A stretch of 64,000 nucleotides of DNA from Hirundichthys speculiger (GCA_018398805.1 JAGFBZ010000739.1:800001-864000); one strand, 5' to 3'. Shown: positions 35,267 through 46,915, counted from the stretch's first letter. The notes: a model not told the origin generated them from the letters alone. Made by a program: numbers and translations.

Positions 35267-35605
35267 TGTAACAGAGTTAAGGGTTGTGATCCCCCTTGCC
35301 ATATAAAACAAATTCACAAAACATGGGAACTGGGGTTTCCTATTGCAATTAAAGGCAGCACCCCCTGTGGTTTAGGGTTGTGCAACCCAGGGGATAGCAA
35401 CAGTCGGACCTCGTTGCCTCCGGGGTAGGTGTATGAGTTATGATCTCTGTCTTTGTTTTATATTAATTACTTTAATTTTAATATGAAGGAGTGGTTTAAG
35501 TTATATTTTGAATCATAAAGCTCCCGTACGGTCGAGCCTGTCTTTTTTAATAAAAAACTGACTGTGTTTTTCTTTTGTTTCTGTTTACAAATGGCTGGAG
35601 TTACA
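35267..35605 (+). mobile_element. Possible solo LTR, 339 bp
   Basis: The interval starts TGTAACAGAG and ends GGAGTTACA, giving a TG...CA frame with a 6-bp inverted repeat (TGTAAC/GTTACA). An AATAAA signal sits at about 35549 and a TATAAA-like string at 35302. These are the usual LTR features. There is no clean 4-6 bp target duplication, no primer-binding site and no internal coding region, so this is only a candidate for a lone LTR left by recombination. Confidence 0.3.
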
Positions 35606-36265
35606 CATGTTAGCTAACCTGCACTTTTTTTTCATTTTACTTCTTGCAGCCGTAAATGTGTTTGTGTGAACGGGCGAACTGGACTGACTTGTATGTTAAA
35701 TCTCCATGGCAGATGCGAAATAAATGGCGAGTGTGCCAATGGAGAAACCGTCTACCTCGTCCTTAATTACACAACGCAAGAGGAGTACAAGAACCGCTAC
35801 ACTGGGATAGCCTTTGTTTAGCTAGGATAGCCTTAGCTTTATGCAGGCAAAGCTTGGAGAGGTAAACCTTTTTCACGTCACTACATACAACATCAGCTCA
35901 CACCTGGGAACCGCAGACGATAGCTTTTAGAAACCGGCCAATGAGCAGCTCCGCTGGAGCAGCAGGAGGTTAATTGGATAGCCCAAGGGCGCTTTGATTC
36001 GAGTCGTCACGGGAGTGCAGATGGCTTCCTTTTCTCCTTGCCTAATCAAGTTTTCGAGCAGGCCCCAGAGTGTGAAGCGGCGCCCTTCCGGCGTGGGCCT
36101 TCTTCTTCTCTAATGCGGTCTGTGAGCACCACATGCAGCGACGAGAGCGAGCGTGGAGCACCTGTTTAAGTTAGACATGCATTTAACAGCTGTGTTCTGT
36201 CCAGATGCAGATCAAACATCATTTGACATAGGAAAAAGAGAGCACTGGGCATTTGAAGTGACTAC
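35606..36265. other. No recognised gene
   Basis: Nothing recognisable. The frame beginning 36153 runs into the LINE fragment and is not a gene. Confidence 0.45.
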
Positions 36266-36392
36266 CATCCATCCATTAACTTCAACTTCAAGGTTCATGT
36301 GGATTCACACACCAGATGCCTGGACCACCTCCCTTGATGTGGAGGAGCAGCGGTTCCCGGATGACTGAACTTCTCAATATGTCTCTAAGGGC
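36266..36392 (-). mobile_element. LINE fragment (Rex/RTE-type family), minus strand
   Basis: The stretch ACCACCTCCCTTGATGTGGA, then GGAGCAGCGG, TTCCCGGATGAC, TGAACTTCTCA and CTCTAAGG follows the antisense of a common teleost LINE coding region, with a small deletion after GCAGCGG. In the intact LINE this part lies shortly downstream of the segment at 38165-38555, so the two may be pieces of one copy split by about 1.8 kb of later DNA. Confidence 0.55.
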
Positions 36393-37060
36393 CCCTATAT
36401 ACTGTACCATTTCTACAGCGGTATAAGATTATAACTAACTGTGGCATTTACATTTGATCAATCTTGGGTACGGTGTCCAGATCGGTATGTGCAGACTGTA
36501 CAATGATGAGCCCTCTTTCACTGTAGGCTACTGGAGCTGAAGACAGATGTAGAATTGAAAAATCCATATACGCTTAAATGGGGAGAAAGCGTTCCTGGTC
36601 ATGGTTAGAGAGAAGAGGTTGTTGTGGAAAAAATAAGATACATCCCTGTACTTAAATAACAAGACTTGGCTATGACTGGAATTCAGTGAATTTAATATCT
36701 ATTTGCATGCAAAGGGGTCATACGTACATCTCAGCAGATCGATGAGGAATGACCAGAAATATCCGTCGTACAATTGCTTTAACAGGACACACCAGAATAC
36801 GCTAAACAAAATATAAGAGGCAACTTGAAACAACATCTTCCAGGTGTGTAAGACTCGTGGGAACTCCAAGAAATCCGACAAAATATACGCCCCATAGCTG
36901 GAACTGGGTATGTCACCTTCAAGTTAGTTAGACAATAACAAAACCATGAAAATAATGTTTACATCCCACCACAGGAGGTCACCTTTGGTTTCTTATTTTT
37001 CTTTAAAATGGTGCTAGGTTGCAATAACCGAAATGCCATTAAAGTTGCATTTTAATTAGT
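36393..37060. other. No recognised gene
   Basis: No element end or known protein feature was found. Confidence 0.4.
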
Positions 37061-37068
37061 GAGTACAT

Positions 37069-37815
37069 TAGAGGTTGTCGGAACAACCCGAAAACCTGAG
37101 GTCCCGACCATACCGGAATCTGGTCTCGGGTCCATTCACGAGACAAGACTCCGGGTTTGGGTCAGAATCGGTAAAGTTAGTGTCAGCTCCGGTCGGTGCT
37201 CTCTGACAGGCTGGGTCCGCATTTACACACACACACCTTCCATCCAATAGGCTGCGAAATATCTGGTCAAAGGTCAAGCAAAAGTAAACAAACAGTTGTT
37301 TGGTTTAGCCAATGTCAGGACTCGGGGCAATTAAATAATTATTCATTAACGTGGTGTGTTTGTCATGAAACAATCGTCTTGCCGTAGCATGTTATTACCA
37401 GTTTGCCTGGCAGCTGTAAAGCACAACAGACACTGTCCTGACCGGTGTAGGCTATTAGCGTTAGCAATTGCTGCAAATAGCATATGTATCCACAAAGAAA
37501 ATAACGAACGTGGATTTATTGTTGTTTACATCACGTAGCCTATGTAGCAACTGAACCGGGTAGAAGAAGACGACTTTAGGTAAGAAAATCAAGTTTTATT
37601 CAACGCTAGACAACTTTTAACATGAGCAACTATGGGCTGTATTGTCCCGGTTCTATTCGGGTATTTCCAGTCGTTTCCGAGTCCAAATATTGCTGGTCCA
37701 TTTGGGTTCGGAACCCAGACTTATGATAATAGCTCGGGTCTGGTCGGTTTCGGGTCACATTTTCACAGGTCCATTCAAGTTCGGGTCCATGAAAGTGGAC
37801 CCGTGAAGACCTCTT
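37069..37815 (+). mobile_element. hAT element with exact 8-bp duplication GAGTACAT (copy A)
   Basis: GAGTACAT occurs at 37061-37068 and 37816-37823. The element begins TAGAGGTTGTCGGAACAACC and ends GACCCGTGAAGACCTCTT, so the termini are TAGAGGT/ACCTCTW. Both subterminal regions are full of degenerate CGGGTC/GACCCG words in direct and inverted arrangement, the usual place for hAT transposase-binding repeats. Other copies are at 40694-41461 and 57868-58616. No coding sequence remains. Confidence 0.9.
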
Positions 37816-37823
37816 GAGTACAT

Positions 37824-38164
37824 ATGTGAAGTTGAAGGATTTCTGACGCTGTCAGAAAATTATATCAAGGAGTCTTTAGTCACAAGACCAATGTGAGGGT
37901 CAAACTGTCCATATTGTTGGACTTCGGACTGCCGGTTTTAACCAAAGAACAAAGGTATCCCCACAACTCTTTTGCCATGTTGATCTTTTGTCCGTGACAT
38001 CCCAAAATCCTGCAGTTTATAGGCAGTTCAGCCACCATGTGAAGAAACGTTGTATCCAAAATTACATCTTTCTGTCGCTACCTGCTGTTCCTGACCAGAC
38101 ATCAGGATGGGAATATACATCGATCAATAAACAGAGGGTCTTGTATTTTCACTCAACTCCCTTT
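37824..38164. other. No recognised gene
   Basis: Between the hAT duplication and the LINE piece I see nothing identifiable. Confidence 0.4.
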
Positions 38165-38555
38165 ATTCTCTACAACAGAGACCGTACTACTGCAGATGCT
38201 GTGCCGATCCACTTGTCAATGTTCTGGTCTTATCCTGCTTAAAGAGAATATAGTTAAACTCCTCCGCTCGAGGCAACGCCTCACCCTTGACCCACAGAGG
38301 ATATTCTGTCCTTTTCCAACTGAGAACCATGCTCTCAGATTTGGAGGTGCTGATTCTCATCCCCACTGCTTCACACTCAGCTGCAAACCACTCCAGGTAG
38401 AGCGGAGGATCCCTGCTAGATAGATGCCAGCAGGACAACATCGGCGAAAGAAACAACCTGATCGGAATCATCCTCCTTGGCTGCTCTTAGAAATCCTGAA
38501 GAGAATAAGCAGCAAAACGCAGCTCTGGCGGAGTCCAACTCTCACCTGGAAGTCT
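38165..38555 (-). pseudogene. LINE reverse-transcriptase fragment
   Basis: The parent enzyme copies the LINE RNA at the target site. On the minus strand, from about 38449, the codons read FADVVLLAS, a version of the catalytic FADD/YADD motif with one Asp codon missing. After a stop and shift comes FAAECEAVGMRISTSKSES, then MVLSWKRTEYPL and LPRAEEFNYI, the usual order after the catalytic loop (thumb-proximal part). The antisense nucleotide sequence also follows this teleost family (Rex/RTE-type) through CTCTGGCGGAGTCCAAC at 38522. Stops, a lost catalytic residue and missing flanks make it inactive. Confidence 0.8.
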
Positions 38556-40422
38556 TAAGAACAGAAGTGACTCCCGGTTCAATAATTAAGACAAAACAAA
38601 ACCTTTTAACTTTGTTGCAGACTCAGAAAAACAACAACATTCAAATCAGAGTTGAAATATCCAGCTTTGCTGTTTCAACGTCTGTCTAAAGTCATACTGC
38701 ATTTACTGTACTTGGGTTAGCTTGGGTTAGCTAGCAGTGATTTCTAATGAGGCGTACCCTATGGAAGATGGGTTGGATTGAAGTTCAGATCGTGACTTTT
38801 CATATACCATTAAAAAAAACAGGTTGCTATATGAACCAAAGCTGTTAATGCCATGGCTGAAAAGGGAGCTGTTGTACTGTATCCCAAAACATGACAGACA
38901 TTTTATTAAAACCACGGGAAATTGTCAACTTTCAAAAGAAACATTTCATAGTATGTTGCGCCATAATCAGAAGAGATGAAGAACTAAATTGCTCTCAGCA
39001 ACATAGTGACATCAGAGAACAGCATTAGTTGGAACAATGTTATTTTTGAATAAAAAACTGCAGCCATTCAATTATAAATATCTCTGGATGACACACGAGG
39101 ATGAATGGCATCTGGACGAGAAAGGGGGGGGGGGGCTCGTTTACAGCTGCTCATGAAATGGATGAATTAGGAAACGCCTTCATATGTAGCTCAAAAGGCC
39201 ACTTCACCAAAACCTGCGACATTTATATGTCAGGAAAGTCTGACAGACGAAATAACATAGCAAAATGCTGAGGCCGGCTGGCGCTTACATTTCTGGCCAC
39301 AGAGCACGTTCTTGACATTGGCTTTAAAATCCATCTCCTGGGCCGCGCGCTCAAAGGCTGTTGCCTTTTCGGGGAGGGTTTTTTGGATCCAGACAACTAG
39401 ACCTGTGAGTGCACTGTGGACTCTACTTTAGCTTACTGTTGTGTGAAATTGCATACGCAACCTTGAAATGATTCCCACAATGGCAGGTGGTCCTAGCGAC
39501 GGAGAAAAATAAGTTTTGCTCGGCTGTCTGCAGAAGGAAGGCGACAATAAGTGAGAGCTCGATTAGAAAACAACACCTGTGACTGCGGCAGGTGACAGGT
39601 GGATGAACCATTTCAAATTTCTTTCTGACAAAAGATAAATTTAATTTCTGAAGCCGTGGTGGTTTGCCTCACTCTGGCCTCGAAAGTGTCAATCTGTTGT
39701 TTAGCAGAGAAGGCAGAAGCTCACACCAAAGTGTGCCGTAAAGATGAAAAGAGAACCGGTACGCTTGTCTTTATTGTGATATAGTGTCATATTGTGAATA
39801 TGACAAAACTGAGATGATGTAATTTTCTTAAAGAAAAAGGGGAATCAGCTAAGTACATAGAAAAAATGCTGAATCATAAAAAGCAGGAAGGGTGGACCGG
39901 TACTTTAAAACCAGACTGTTCAGGGACTGCGACAATGATTTATGAAGCAGATTCGAATGGAACCATTTTCTCATTAGAGAGGAAAACATTGAACCAACCT
40001 TTTCTCTTACAGCCTCGTGAACTAAATGCTCCGTGATTGATGGTGATGCTGATTTGCTTACCACCATCTAAATTGCAGATGATGTCACACCGCACGTGGC
40101 TGCCACCCCCGCACTCTTTTATATTCAATCAACGTGGCCAAACAATGAATTACCCTCGGGAGGTCCATAAATCCACATCACCCCTACTTGTTGAATTTAA
40201 TATCATTTGCTATTTAATCTCTGCAAATATTCATTGCAGATAGACTTAAAGTGGAACAACTCTGCTAACTGCTGCTTTACATCCCCCCTCCCCTTCTCTC
40301 TTTCTGTGTGCATCATCATATTCTCTCTTTCATAATCTCTTTTTCCTCTATTCACAATGAACATTCTCACTAACGAGTTGAGTTGGTTGAGGAAAAAGAA
40401 GAGACAGAAGGTTACCACACTA
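38556..40422. other. No recognised gene or repeat
   Basis: A G homopolymer of 10 lies at 39126-39135. Frames are short and unrecognised. The sequence is of mixed composition without transposon ends. Confidence 0.45.
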
Positions 40423-40627
40423 GGGCCCTGATCGTACACCTCCCACTACCTGTAAATTGCGGGTTTAGGAACCTCCGCTAACCGCTAATGCAATCTTCCG
40501 CTTCCCTAAAGTCCACCACCCGTTATGCCGACTCCCTTACTCACATTGTAGGTGTGGCAATGGGCGTGTCTTTTGCGCTTTGCCGCAAACTCGGTATCTT
40601 GTGATTGCGGATTTAGGGTAGCGGGTA
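40423..40627 (-). mobile_element. Half of a PIF/Harbinger-like MITE
   Basis: It starts GGGCCCTGATCGTACACCTC and runs as the reverse complement of about 49440-49638, through GGTATCTTGTGATTGCGG. The other half of the element is missing. From 40628 the sequence turns back on itself and forms the palindrome listed next. Confidence 0.75.
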
Positions 40628-40687
40628 GCGGGTGGTCAGACCACCCGCTACCCGCAATCGCAAGATACCGAGTTTGCAGAAAGCGCA
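40577..40687. repeat. Long palindrome in the Harbinger remnant
   Basis: The left arm (GCGCTTTGCCGCAAACTCGG, then TATCTTGTGATTGCGG and a GTAGCGGGTGGTC block) is matched by the inverted right arm ending GAGTTTGCAGAAAGCGC at 40687. The left arm has an extra 16-base GGGTAGC-rich insertion. The centre is GGTCAGACC near 40637. Confidence 0.9.
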
Positions 40688-40693
40688 ACCCAC

Positions 40694-41461
40694 ATGTCGG
40701 CCGAAAACCCGAGGTTTCGAACCAACCCAAAATGAATCTCGGGTCCATTTAAAAGACGTGACTCCGGGTTCGGGTCAGGAATCGGTACAGTTAGTCTCGG
40801 GTCCGGTCGGTGCTCTCTGACAGGCTAGGTCTGCGTTTACTTGAGAGAAGTAAAGATATTGGTGGTGGCAGCCAATGTCAGGACTCGGGGAAGTTAAATT
40901 ATTATTAATTAATGTGGCGTATTCGTCATGAAACAACCGTGTTGTCAGTAGCGTGTTATTAGCGGTTTGCCCGGCAGCTGTAAAGCACAACGGATCACCA
41001 ACATGACAACGTTGGATGAGAGAACATATTTACCACACGTCCTGACCGGTGTGCTATTAGCGTTAGCAGTTGCTACAAATAGCAAATGTATCCACAAAGA
41101 GAATAATGACGTGATAATGATGGATTTATTGTTGTTTACATCACGTAGTCTATGTAGCAACTGAACCGGTAGAAGAAGACAACTTTAGGTAAGAAAATCT
41201 GGTTTTATTCAACGCTAGACAACTTTAACATGAGCAACTATGGGCTGTATTGTCTCGGTTCTATTTGGGTATCTCGGTTCAGTTTGTGGTCGGAAACTAA
41301 AGACTCGGGTCGGGTCGGTTTCCGACCACAATTAGTGTGGGTCCCTTCGGGTTCGGACTCCCGAACTTGTGATAAAAGCTCGGGTTGGGTCGGTTTCGGG
41401 TCGAATTTTCACGGGTCCATTCGGGTTTGGGTCCATGAAAGTGGACCCGTGAAGACCTCTA
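40694..41461 (+). mobile_element. hAT element, same family as 37069-37815 (copy B)
   Basis: The sequence follows copy A from ATGTCGGCCGAAAACCCGAG to the right end GGACCCGTGAAGACCTCTA. The first 7-8 bases of the left terminus are lost at the junction with the palindrome, and no 8-bp duplication remains. A run of CGGGTC-type words (41296-41330) is longer here than in copy A, showing local tandem growth. Confidence 0.88.
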
Positions 41462-42495
41462 CTGGGAACACTGAGATGCAAATGAGGGTTCGCTGTCAAA
41501 AATCATCTACGTAGCAGAGGGGACATCGACTCCTCAGACTGGTGCATGCCGTCAAAATCGATGGGTAGCACCAAGCGGCAGCCGTCGCCGGTTAAAAAAC
41601 AGTTTTTTCATCAATGTGTAGATTCTACCTCCATGACAACTGTATGGGGGAGTGAATTTCTTTGTACCACATCAGGTAAACTTCCATTAAGCAATAAAGT
41701 GAACCAATCAGATGCTTGTGCATCATCATTTGAAGTTATTTGGTCGATAGCTAAAACTAGCGAACACAGCTGCCCATTGCTGTGATGATTACCGCTTAGC
41801 ATCGGCTGTGGCCGAGCACATCTGAGCACAGAGGAAGGAGCTTCGTTTTAGCCATGCTAACCGTAGCCATCAGCTGTCACCACCAAAACAACAGAGACTG
41901 TTGGTCCTGCGACCGGGATGATTTACTGCAGGTCCACGAGCAGCTCCGGCTCCTTCAGCTAAGGCGTACTGGTCACGTGCACGGAGCTGCTGGCAGAGAT
42001 CCTTCAGCTAACAGCTTGACTCGCTCATCTTCTTCAGCTGAGCGGAAGCACATAGCTCCTTTAGCCGAGCCGGGCAACAGCTCCACGGACCAAGAGCGTG
42101 GCCCAAAATCCTTTCAGGACTTGTACACGAACAATGTTTTAGACAGGTGTTTAACTCCATATACTCGCTCCTCTACAACTCAAACAGGAAGTTGCAGTCA
42201 TCAGACTCTGAGTGTGTGGTGTAGATAGTGTCATGAGGTTGCACAATCCGTAACTTCATAAATGGTCTTTAATTATAATTCTGTTGGAAACACATTTGCA
42301 GTTTTAATATGTTATTGTTTTTACCCTACTCATTTAAAACAAAAAAAAAATAATTTCTATCAATAACATCTGCAATTATAGTCCTGACAATCATAAACAA
42401 ACACAGGATTTTTTTTTTTTTTAACTTAGGCTTTCATTATCAGAGTTACGTTCACAGTCACTACACTTTTTGATAAGATACAAGCACCCCTGATC
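41462..42495. other. Unidentified segment with two open frames
   Basis: Plus-strand frames at 41546-41785 (79 codons) and 41854-42228 (124 codons) lie in CpG-bearing sequence. The second includes CCxxC-free, Ser/Thr/Gln-rich text such as LLQVHEQLRLLQLRRTG and ends SVWCR. I recognise neither. They could be remains of a retroelement ORF1 or chance. After 42230 the DNA is AT-rich with A and T runs (42340-42351, 42408-42422). Confidence 0.4.
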
Positions 42496-42497
42496 AA

Positions 42498-43085
42498 CAA
42501 CCCCAACTCCAAAAAATGTTGTGTCACTACATAAAACAGAAAAATAAAAACCAGAATGCAAATCTCATAAACCCTTATTTTATTCCCGGTAGGTCATTAA
42601 GAACATATCAGATGTTGAAACTGCCACATTTGACCATTTCATGGAAAATATCAGCTCATTTTTCCAAAAAAGTTGGAACAGAGTGATGTTCATCACCTCC
42701 TCTTCTTCTAACAGCTGTCTGTAAACATCTGGGTGGTGAGGAGACCAGTTCCTGGAGTCTTAGGAGAGGAATATTGTCCATTTGTGGATTTTACAGGAAA
42801 CCGTTCGGCAGACAGTGATTTCTGGAAGTGTTCCCGAGTCCATCAGTGATGTCCAGTAGAGGATCTTGAATGTCTTTGACGTGATGACGCACTTCCAGTT
42901 CTGACCTACAGCCTTGTCCCTTCTGCACAGAGACTCCTCCTGATTCTCTGAATCTGTTGACGTACTGTAGATGGTTGGATCTTCAACGTCTAGATGCAGT
43001 TAGTCGCAGCCTGGTGAACCTCTGCCCGTCTTTAATGCTCCTTATATACCCAGTAATACGTACTTTAACAAAGACTAAGTCAAAA
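42498..43085 (-). mobile_element. Tc1/mariner relic of the ISRm11-like type
   Basis: It begins CAACCCCAACTCCAAAAAAT and carries CAAATCTCATAAACCC soon after, the terminal region of a teleost family often labelled TcMar-ISRm11. Minus-strand codons near 42990-42920 read PSTVRQQIQRIRRSL, a helix-turn-helix part of the transposase. The catalytic half is deleted near 42800, and the right inverted repeat is not found. The family name is from recollection. Confidence 0.7.
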
Positions 43086-43154
43086 CTAACCCCTGTGATG
43101 TTACACGCTGCTGAACCACCTTTCAACATCGGAAACGTGAGATGATTGCTTTCT

Positions 43155-43685
43155 GCGTGACATTGTCCCTGTTTCGTTTCATTATCGAGGAATTTCATCC
43201 GACCTTTACTTACAGTGCCGCTTCAGTTCATCGAGGTTTGTGAGTTTTCATTCATGCACTGCTCCCTTCAGGTCCTGCCGCAGAATTTCAATCAGGCTGA
43301 GGGGGCTGCTCTTTGACTGGGACGTTGCAACACCTTGGTTCTCTTATTCTGCAGCTGCTATGGTTTAGATGTGCGAGCGTGTCTGGCCTCTATTTGTGAC
43401 CCATTTTCAGCGACGCTCTGGCTGTTGGACAGATGACCCCATATTTATACTTTAACATGCAGAGGACTTCAAGGTTAACACGATAGCTGCGAGGTGGCCA
43501 GGTGCTGTGTCTGTAAGCAGCTCAGATTTCATTCCCCTGCAGCTCCGAGCCTGACAGTCGGTAACCTGTCTGTGCTGATATTCTTTTTGTGGATTTCATC
43601 AAATTTGGCACTGAGACTTATGATCAAAATATCTGTACTCTGCTCTCATCTGTCGAATGATTAACTCCACATTGAGTGAGAATGA
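43155..43685 (-). mobile_element. Second Tc1-like relic, C-terminal half
   Basis: On the minus strand, codons from about 43305 read LSLIEILRQDLKGAVHE, then after a stop KLTNLDELKRHCK. This is the end of a Tc1-type catalytic domain, with the third acidic residue (the E of IEIL) retained. Upstream codons continue towards 43685 in degraded form. Its ends are not defined. It is a different Tc1 family from its neighbour at 42498 but shares its orientation. Confidence 0.7.
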
Positions 43686-43693
43686 TCTTATCG

Positions 43694-44779
43694 TAGGGCT
43701 GTAGCGATACACTAATCTCACGATACGATACATGATATTCGGCTCACGATACGATATATATCAGGGGTATTCAATTAAAAGTCACAGAGGTCCAGTTACT
43801 AAATTTTGCCTAAGTAGAAGGTCCGAACCAAAGTATGTATTTTGAAATTTTTATTTTAACTTCAAATGCAGGAAATATTCCAACACATTCCATATCTTTT
43901 ATCATAAATAAAAGCAGTCCCATGCATTTAAATAAGTTTAAAGGCTTTTATTTCAGATCAACCAAAAGTGAAACCTCAGAATAAATCAATAATAGTGCAA
44001 GTCCATGCCTGAAGCATTGAAGGTCTCTTCAAGTAAAATAAATTAAACCCTGAAAAAACTAAAAAGTGCAAAAAAGGTGTTGAGTTTTTTTCATAAAACG
44101 TTTTTCTTTAAACTGTCCTTCTTTCTTCTTGAATTAAAAGGCCGCTTTAAGTAAAAAAGTAAACTCATGTACATTCAGGAAACATTAACTAAAAAGTGCA
44201 AAAAAAAAAAAGTGCTGTGTTTTGTCTCATAGTGGCGCTTCACACTTTGAATCAATGCCACGGTCTCAGAGCTTATGAGGCAGACAGGCTTCAAACTGCC
44301 AACAATGAGTGTAAACATACATTTTGCTGTCTATTCATCTTTAAAACAACGGTTTTTAGTCTCTACCTTTCTCTTTTTTGAGCAAGTCATGACATCTCCG
44401 TGGTATCTGCTTTGCTTTATTCCTGCGCTGTTGCTAACGTCAGTGCTAAAGTTTGCACTTGTGTGACTGATTTTGGGTTTGCTGGGAATGATGTAGGTGT
44501 GGTTTGGTTTGGGGTGCAATGAATTCTGGGGATCTAATCTTGATTTGCTCAGAGAATTAGCATGTGGCCGCTGTATTCTAGTTGATGCGATGTCAGAGAT
44601 GGACTTCGGCCATGTATAGGTCCGTTGTCCAACAACAAACACGCGTTTCCAAGCTACGTCTCTGACTACCAGCTAGATTACCGTATTAAATGTAGTAGCA
44701 GCGCCCACTGTAAATATCCACTCGATACTCGATAAAATATCGATTTATATCGCAGAACCGATAAAATCGCTCAGCTCTA
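43694..44779. mobile_element. hAT element(s), probably nested
   Basis: The left end is TAGGGCTGTAGCGATACACT and the right, inverted, TAGAGCTGAGCGATTTTATC; ATCGAT-type repeats lie inside each end. Flanking 8-mers (TCTTATCG and CGTTATAG) agree at only 5 positions. At 43762 a second hAT-like terminus, CAGGGGTATTCAATT, begins, and a BED-type coding start lies to its right. I infer a second hAT inserted into the first; the inner right end was not found. Confidence 0.7.
44214..44390 (-). pseudogene. N-terminal fragment of a ZBED5/GTF2IRD2-like hAT transposase
   Basis: Reading from the ATG at 44390: MTCSKKRKVETKNRCFKDE, a TAG, then LKPVCLISSETVALIQSVKR and HYETKHSTF. The KKRKV start, the KPVCLxC segment and the RHYxTKH ending are the layout of the modified BED finger at the start of hAT transposases related to vertebrate ZBED5 and GTF2IRD2. 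The second zinc Cys (CLIC in the family) is Ser here. The frame ends in an A/T run at 44202-44212. Stop codon, lost zinc ligand and missing catalytic domain mark it as dead. Confidence 0.75.
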
Positions 44780-45304
44780 CGTTATAGCCCCACAAACTCC
44801 AACACTGATGAGCAGCAAAATTGCTCTTGATGTCCTCATATTTAGATTAATAAATCTCAGCGGGAGGAATAAACAACCAGAGGGTTATTTAAAATCAGAG
44901 AACACGTACATCTGACCACCTTACAGCTGAGTTGCACTGTGAATAATGTGAAGTCGACTTGTGATGAAACAAGTCTGAAATTTGTGAAGTCAGGAGGAGA
45001 ATCTTTGTCTCTGGGCTACAGGACGCTTTAGATACTTTTACACAGGTGGAGTTGCGCAGCTTTGAAACGCGATCCGAAGACGAAACGAGGTTCATCGGAC
45101 ATTTTTGAAGGCACGATTGAGAAAACTGTTTTGCCTTCGCTTTGATTTACTGGTTTAAAATTACGTCCTCGCAGACCTTTAAAGAAAACTGAAGAGCATT
45201 CATTTCCCAAAAGTGTTTCAGTGTAATGCCTGCTCGTCTCAGTTATTTTCACTTTATTTTAGCTCCCCGTGCTCGCTAAAGCTTCTTCCATGTTTGGTTT
45301 TGTA

Positions 45305-45336
<32 letters not shown>

Positions 45337-46915
45337 GCTGCACCATGCTTGAACAGGTCAGATACAACGATCATTAGCAAAAGAAAAAGTAACTCTTGGG
45401 AAAGAGGCTCCACAAAGCCCTATTTATAGCAGACCTGGTCCGGAGGAATGAAGCCCCCAGGGAGAAAAAACAAAGTAGTAGATCAGCCTGAGGGAAGTAA
45501 TTAGGACAGATGTTTAAACTGAATAATGCAGGCTTGCTGAAATATTGAAGCCACCTAAAGTTTATTAATTAAATGCTAATCTGTTGAATATGCCTGTTTC
45601 ACTTCTCCCTTTATTCTTCGCCGGCTAAATTATTCAGGGACACGTAGGCATACAGGACAGATAGCGCTCTGCCATACGTGTCATCAGTACCCTTGTTAAA
45701 AAATGATTAAAGGCGCACTCCACCTCGGCACTCCAGCAGTCTGCTATTACAGCTGATGTGGTTCTGCAGGACCCACCACAGCGAGTCAGTCACAGTACGG
45801 CAGTCTAACAAGGTCACTTTGAAGTTGCAGCAGTGCACAGTCAGTGAAGATTTGTTAGGAGAGTTTCTTTTCTTTTCTTTCCATTTTTTTTTTCAAAGGA
45901 AAAAAAAAAAGGGACTCAATTACATGTGGCCAGTGAGGCATGTGTGTTTGAGCACGCAAAGAGATGCACAGATACTCTGTCGCTTGTGATGAATGCAGGA
46001 AACGGGTCACGTGAACGGCTGCACCCCGACGGAGCTCCGTAAACATGCGCCGCGCTTAATTTACTCTTTCGGTGCATGACAAGTCCAAGGTCGGAGGCCG
46101 AGTTTTGCCCTCCGCTTCAATTCCTTCCTCCGTTTTCTCGATTTCTGCTTCTTCCCCTCTCACGTCTTATCTATCTCCTCCCGCTACTTTCTCATTTCAT
46201 TCTCTCTCTCTCTCCGCATCTCCTCTCTCCAATCTCTCTTTTCCTCTTTTGTTCATGCCGCTCGAGTTCCACAGATGGAGTGACTTCAGGCGATGGCAGT
46301 TATGCAAAACACAGTTCAAATGAATGCAGGGCTCCCACAATGAAAATTGCATAAAAGGCGTGCACACAAACACACATCCGACTCTTTCATGCCAGAGAGG
46401 CAGAGGAGTGCATTTAGGAGTTCATTATTTTAAAAGCAGTATCTTTTTTTTTTCTTTTTTTTTTTTTTTTGAGGGGGGGGGGGCTGTTAGAATGAAATAA
46501 TTGTTTGAGAAAAATGTGCGCATAGACTTTTAAGAGAAAAGCAGCAGATCACAGGCTTCTAGAACCTGATCTTAATTAATGGTCCTCCCTTCACGGGTCA
46601 TTAAATGGTATGGACGAAAAAAAAAAAACTGTATTGCAATGTCAAAGGTTTTGTGTTCATGCTTTAACTTAAATGCCAAAGGCAAAAGGGCATCAGCTCT
46701 GAGTTACCGCACTGGAACGGAACAACCTGTCCAGTCCAGAAAAATGCATCGTCATCCTGATAATGTTCCTTCATTTTTACCACATCAGCTTAAAAAAATA
46801 AATGTCATTCAGATTCGTGGGAACTGCACACTCCCCTGATGTTAAATCTATATTCTGATCACGCTACGGATAATGACCTCCGTGCTAAATCTTCACGCTG
46901 AGCGCGGTTTACCGT
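44780..46915. other. No recognised gene; simple-sequence patches
   Basis: A (TG)n tract lies at 45306-45335, a pyrimidine-rich tract at 46120-46250, and T/G homopolymers at 46443-46484. The segment 45530-45610 is AT-rich with TTAATTAAA-like words and could be conserved noncoding DNA, but this is not testable here. Confidence 0.4.

Noticed and set aside
41854..42228. 124-codon frame as a gene
   Set aside because: No domain recognised; kept only as an unidentified segment.
43686..44787. 8-bp duplication around the outer hAT
   Set aside because: TCTTATCG and CGTTATAG share five positions, which is not convincing.
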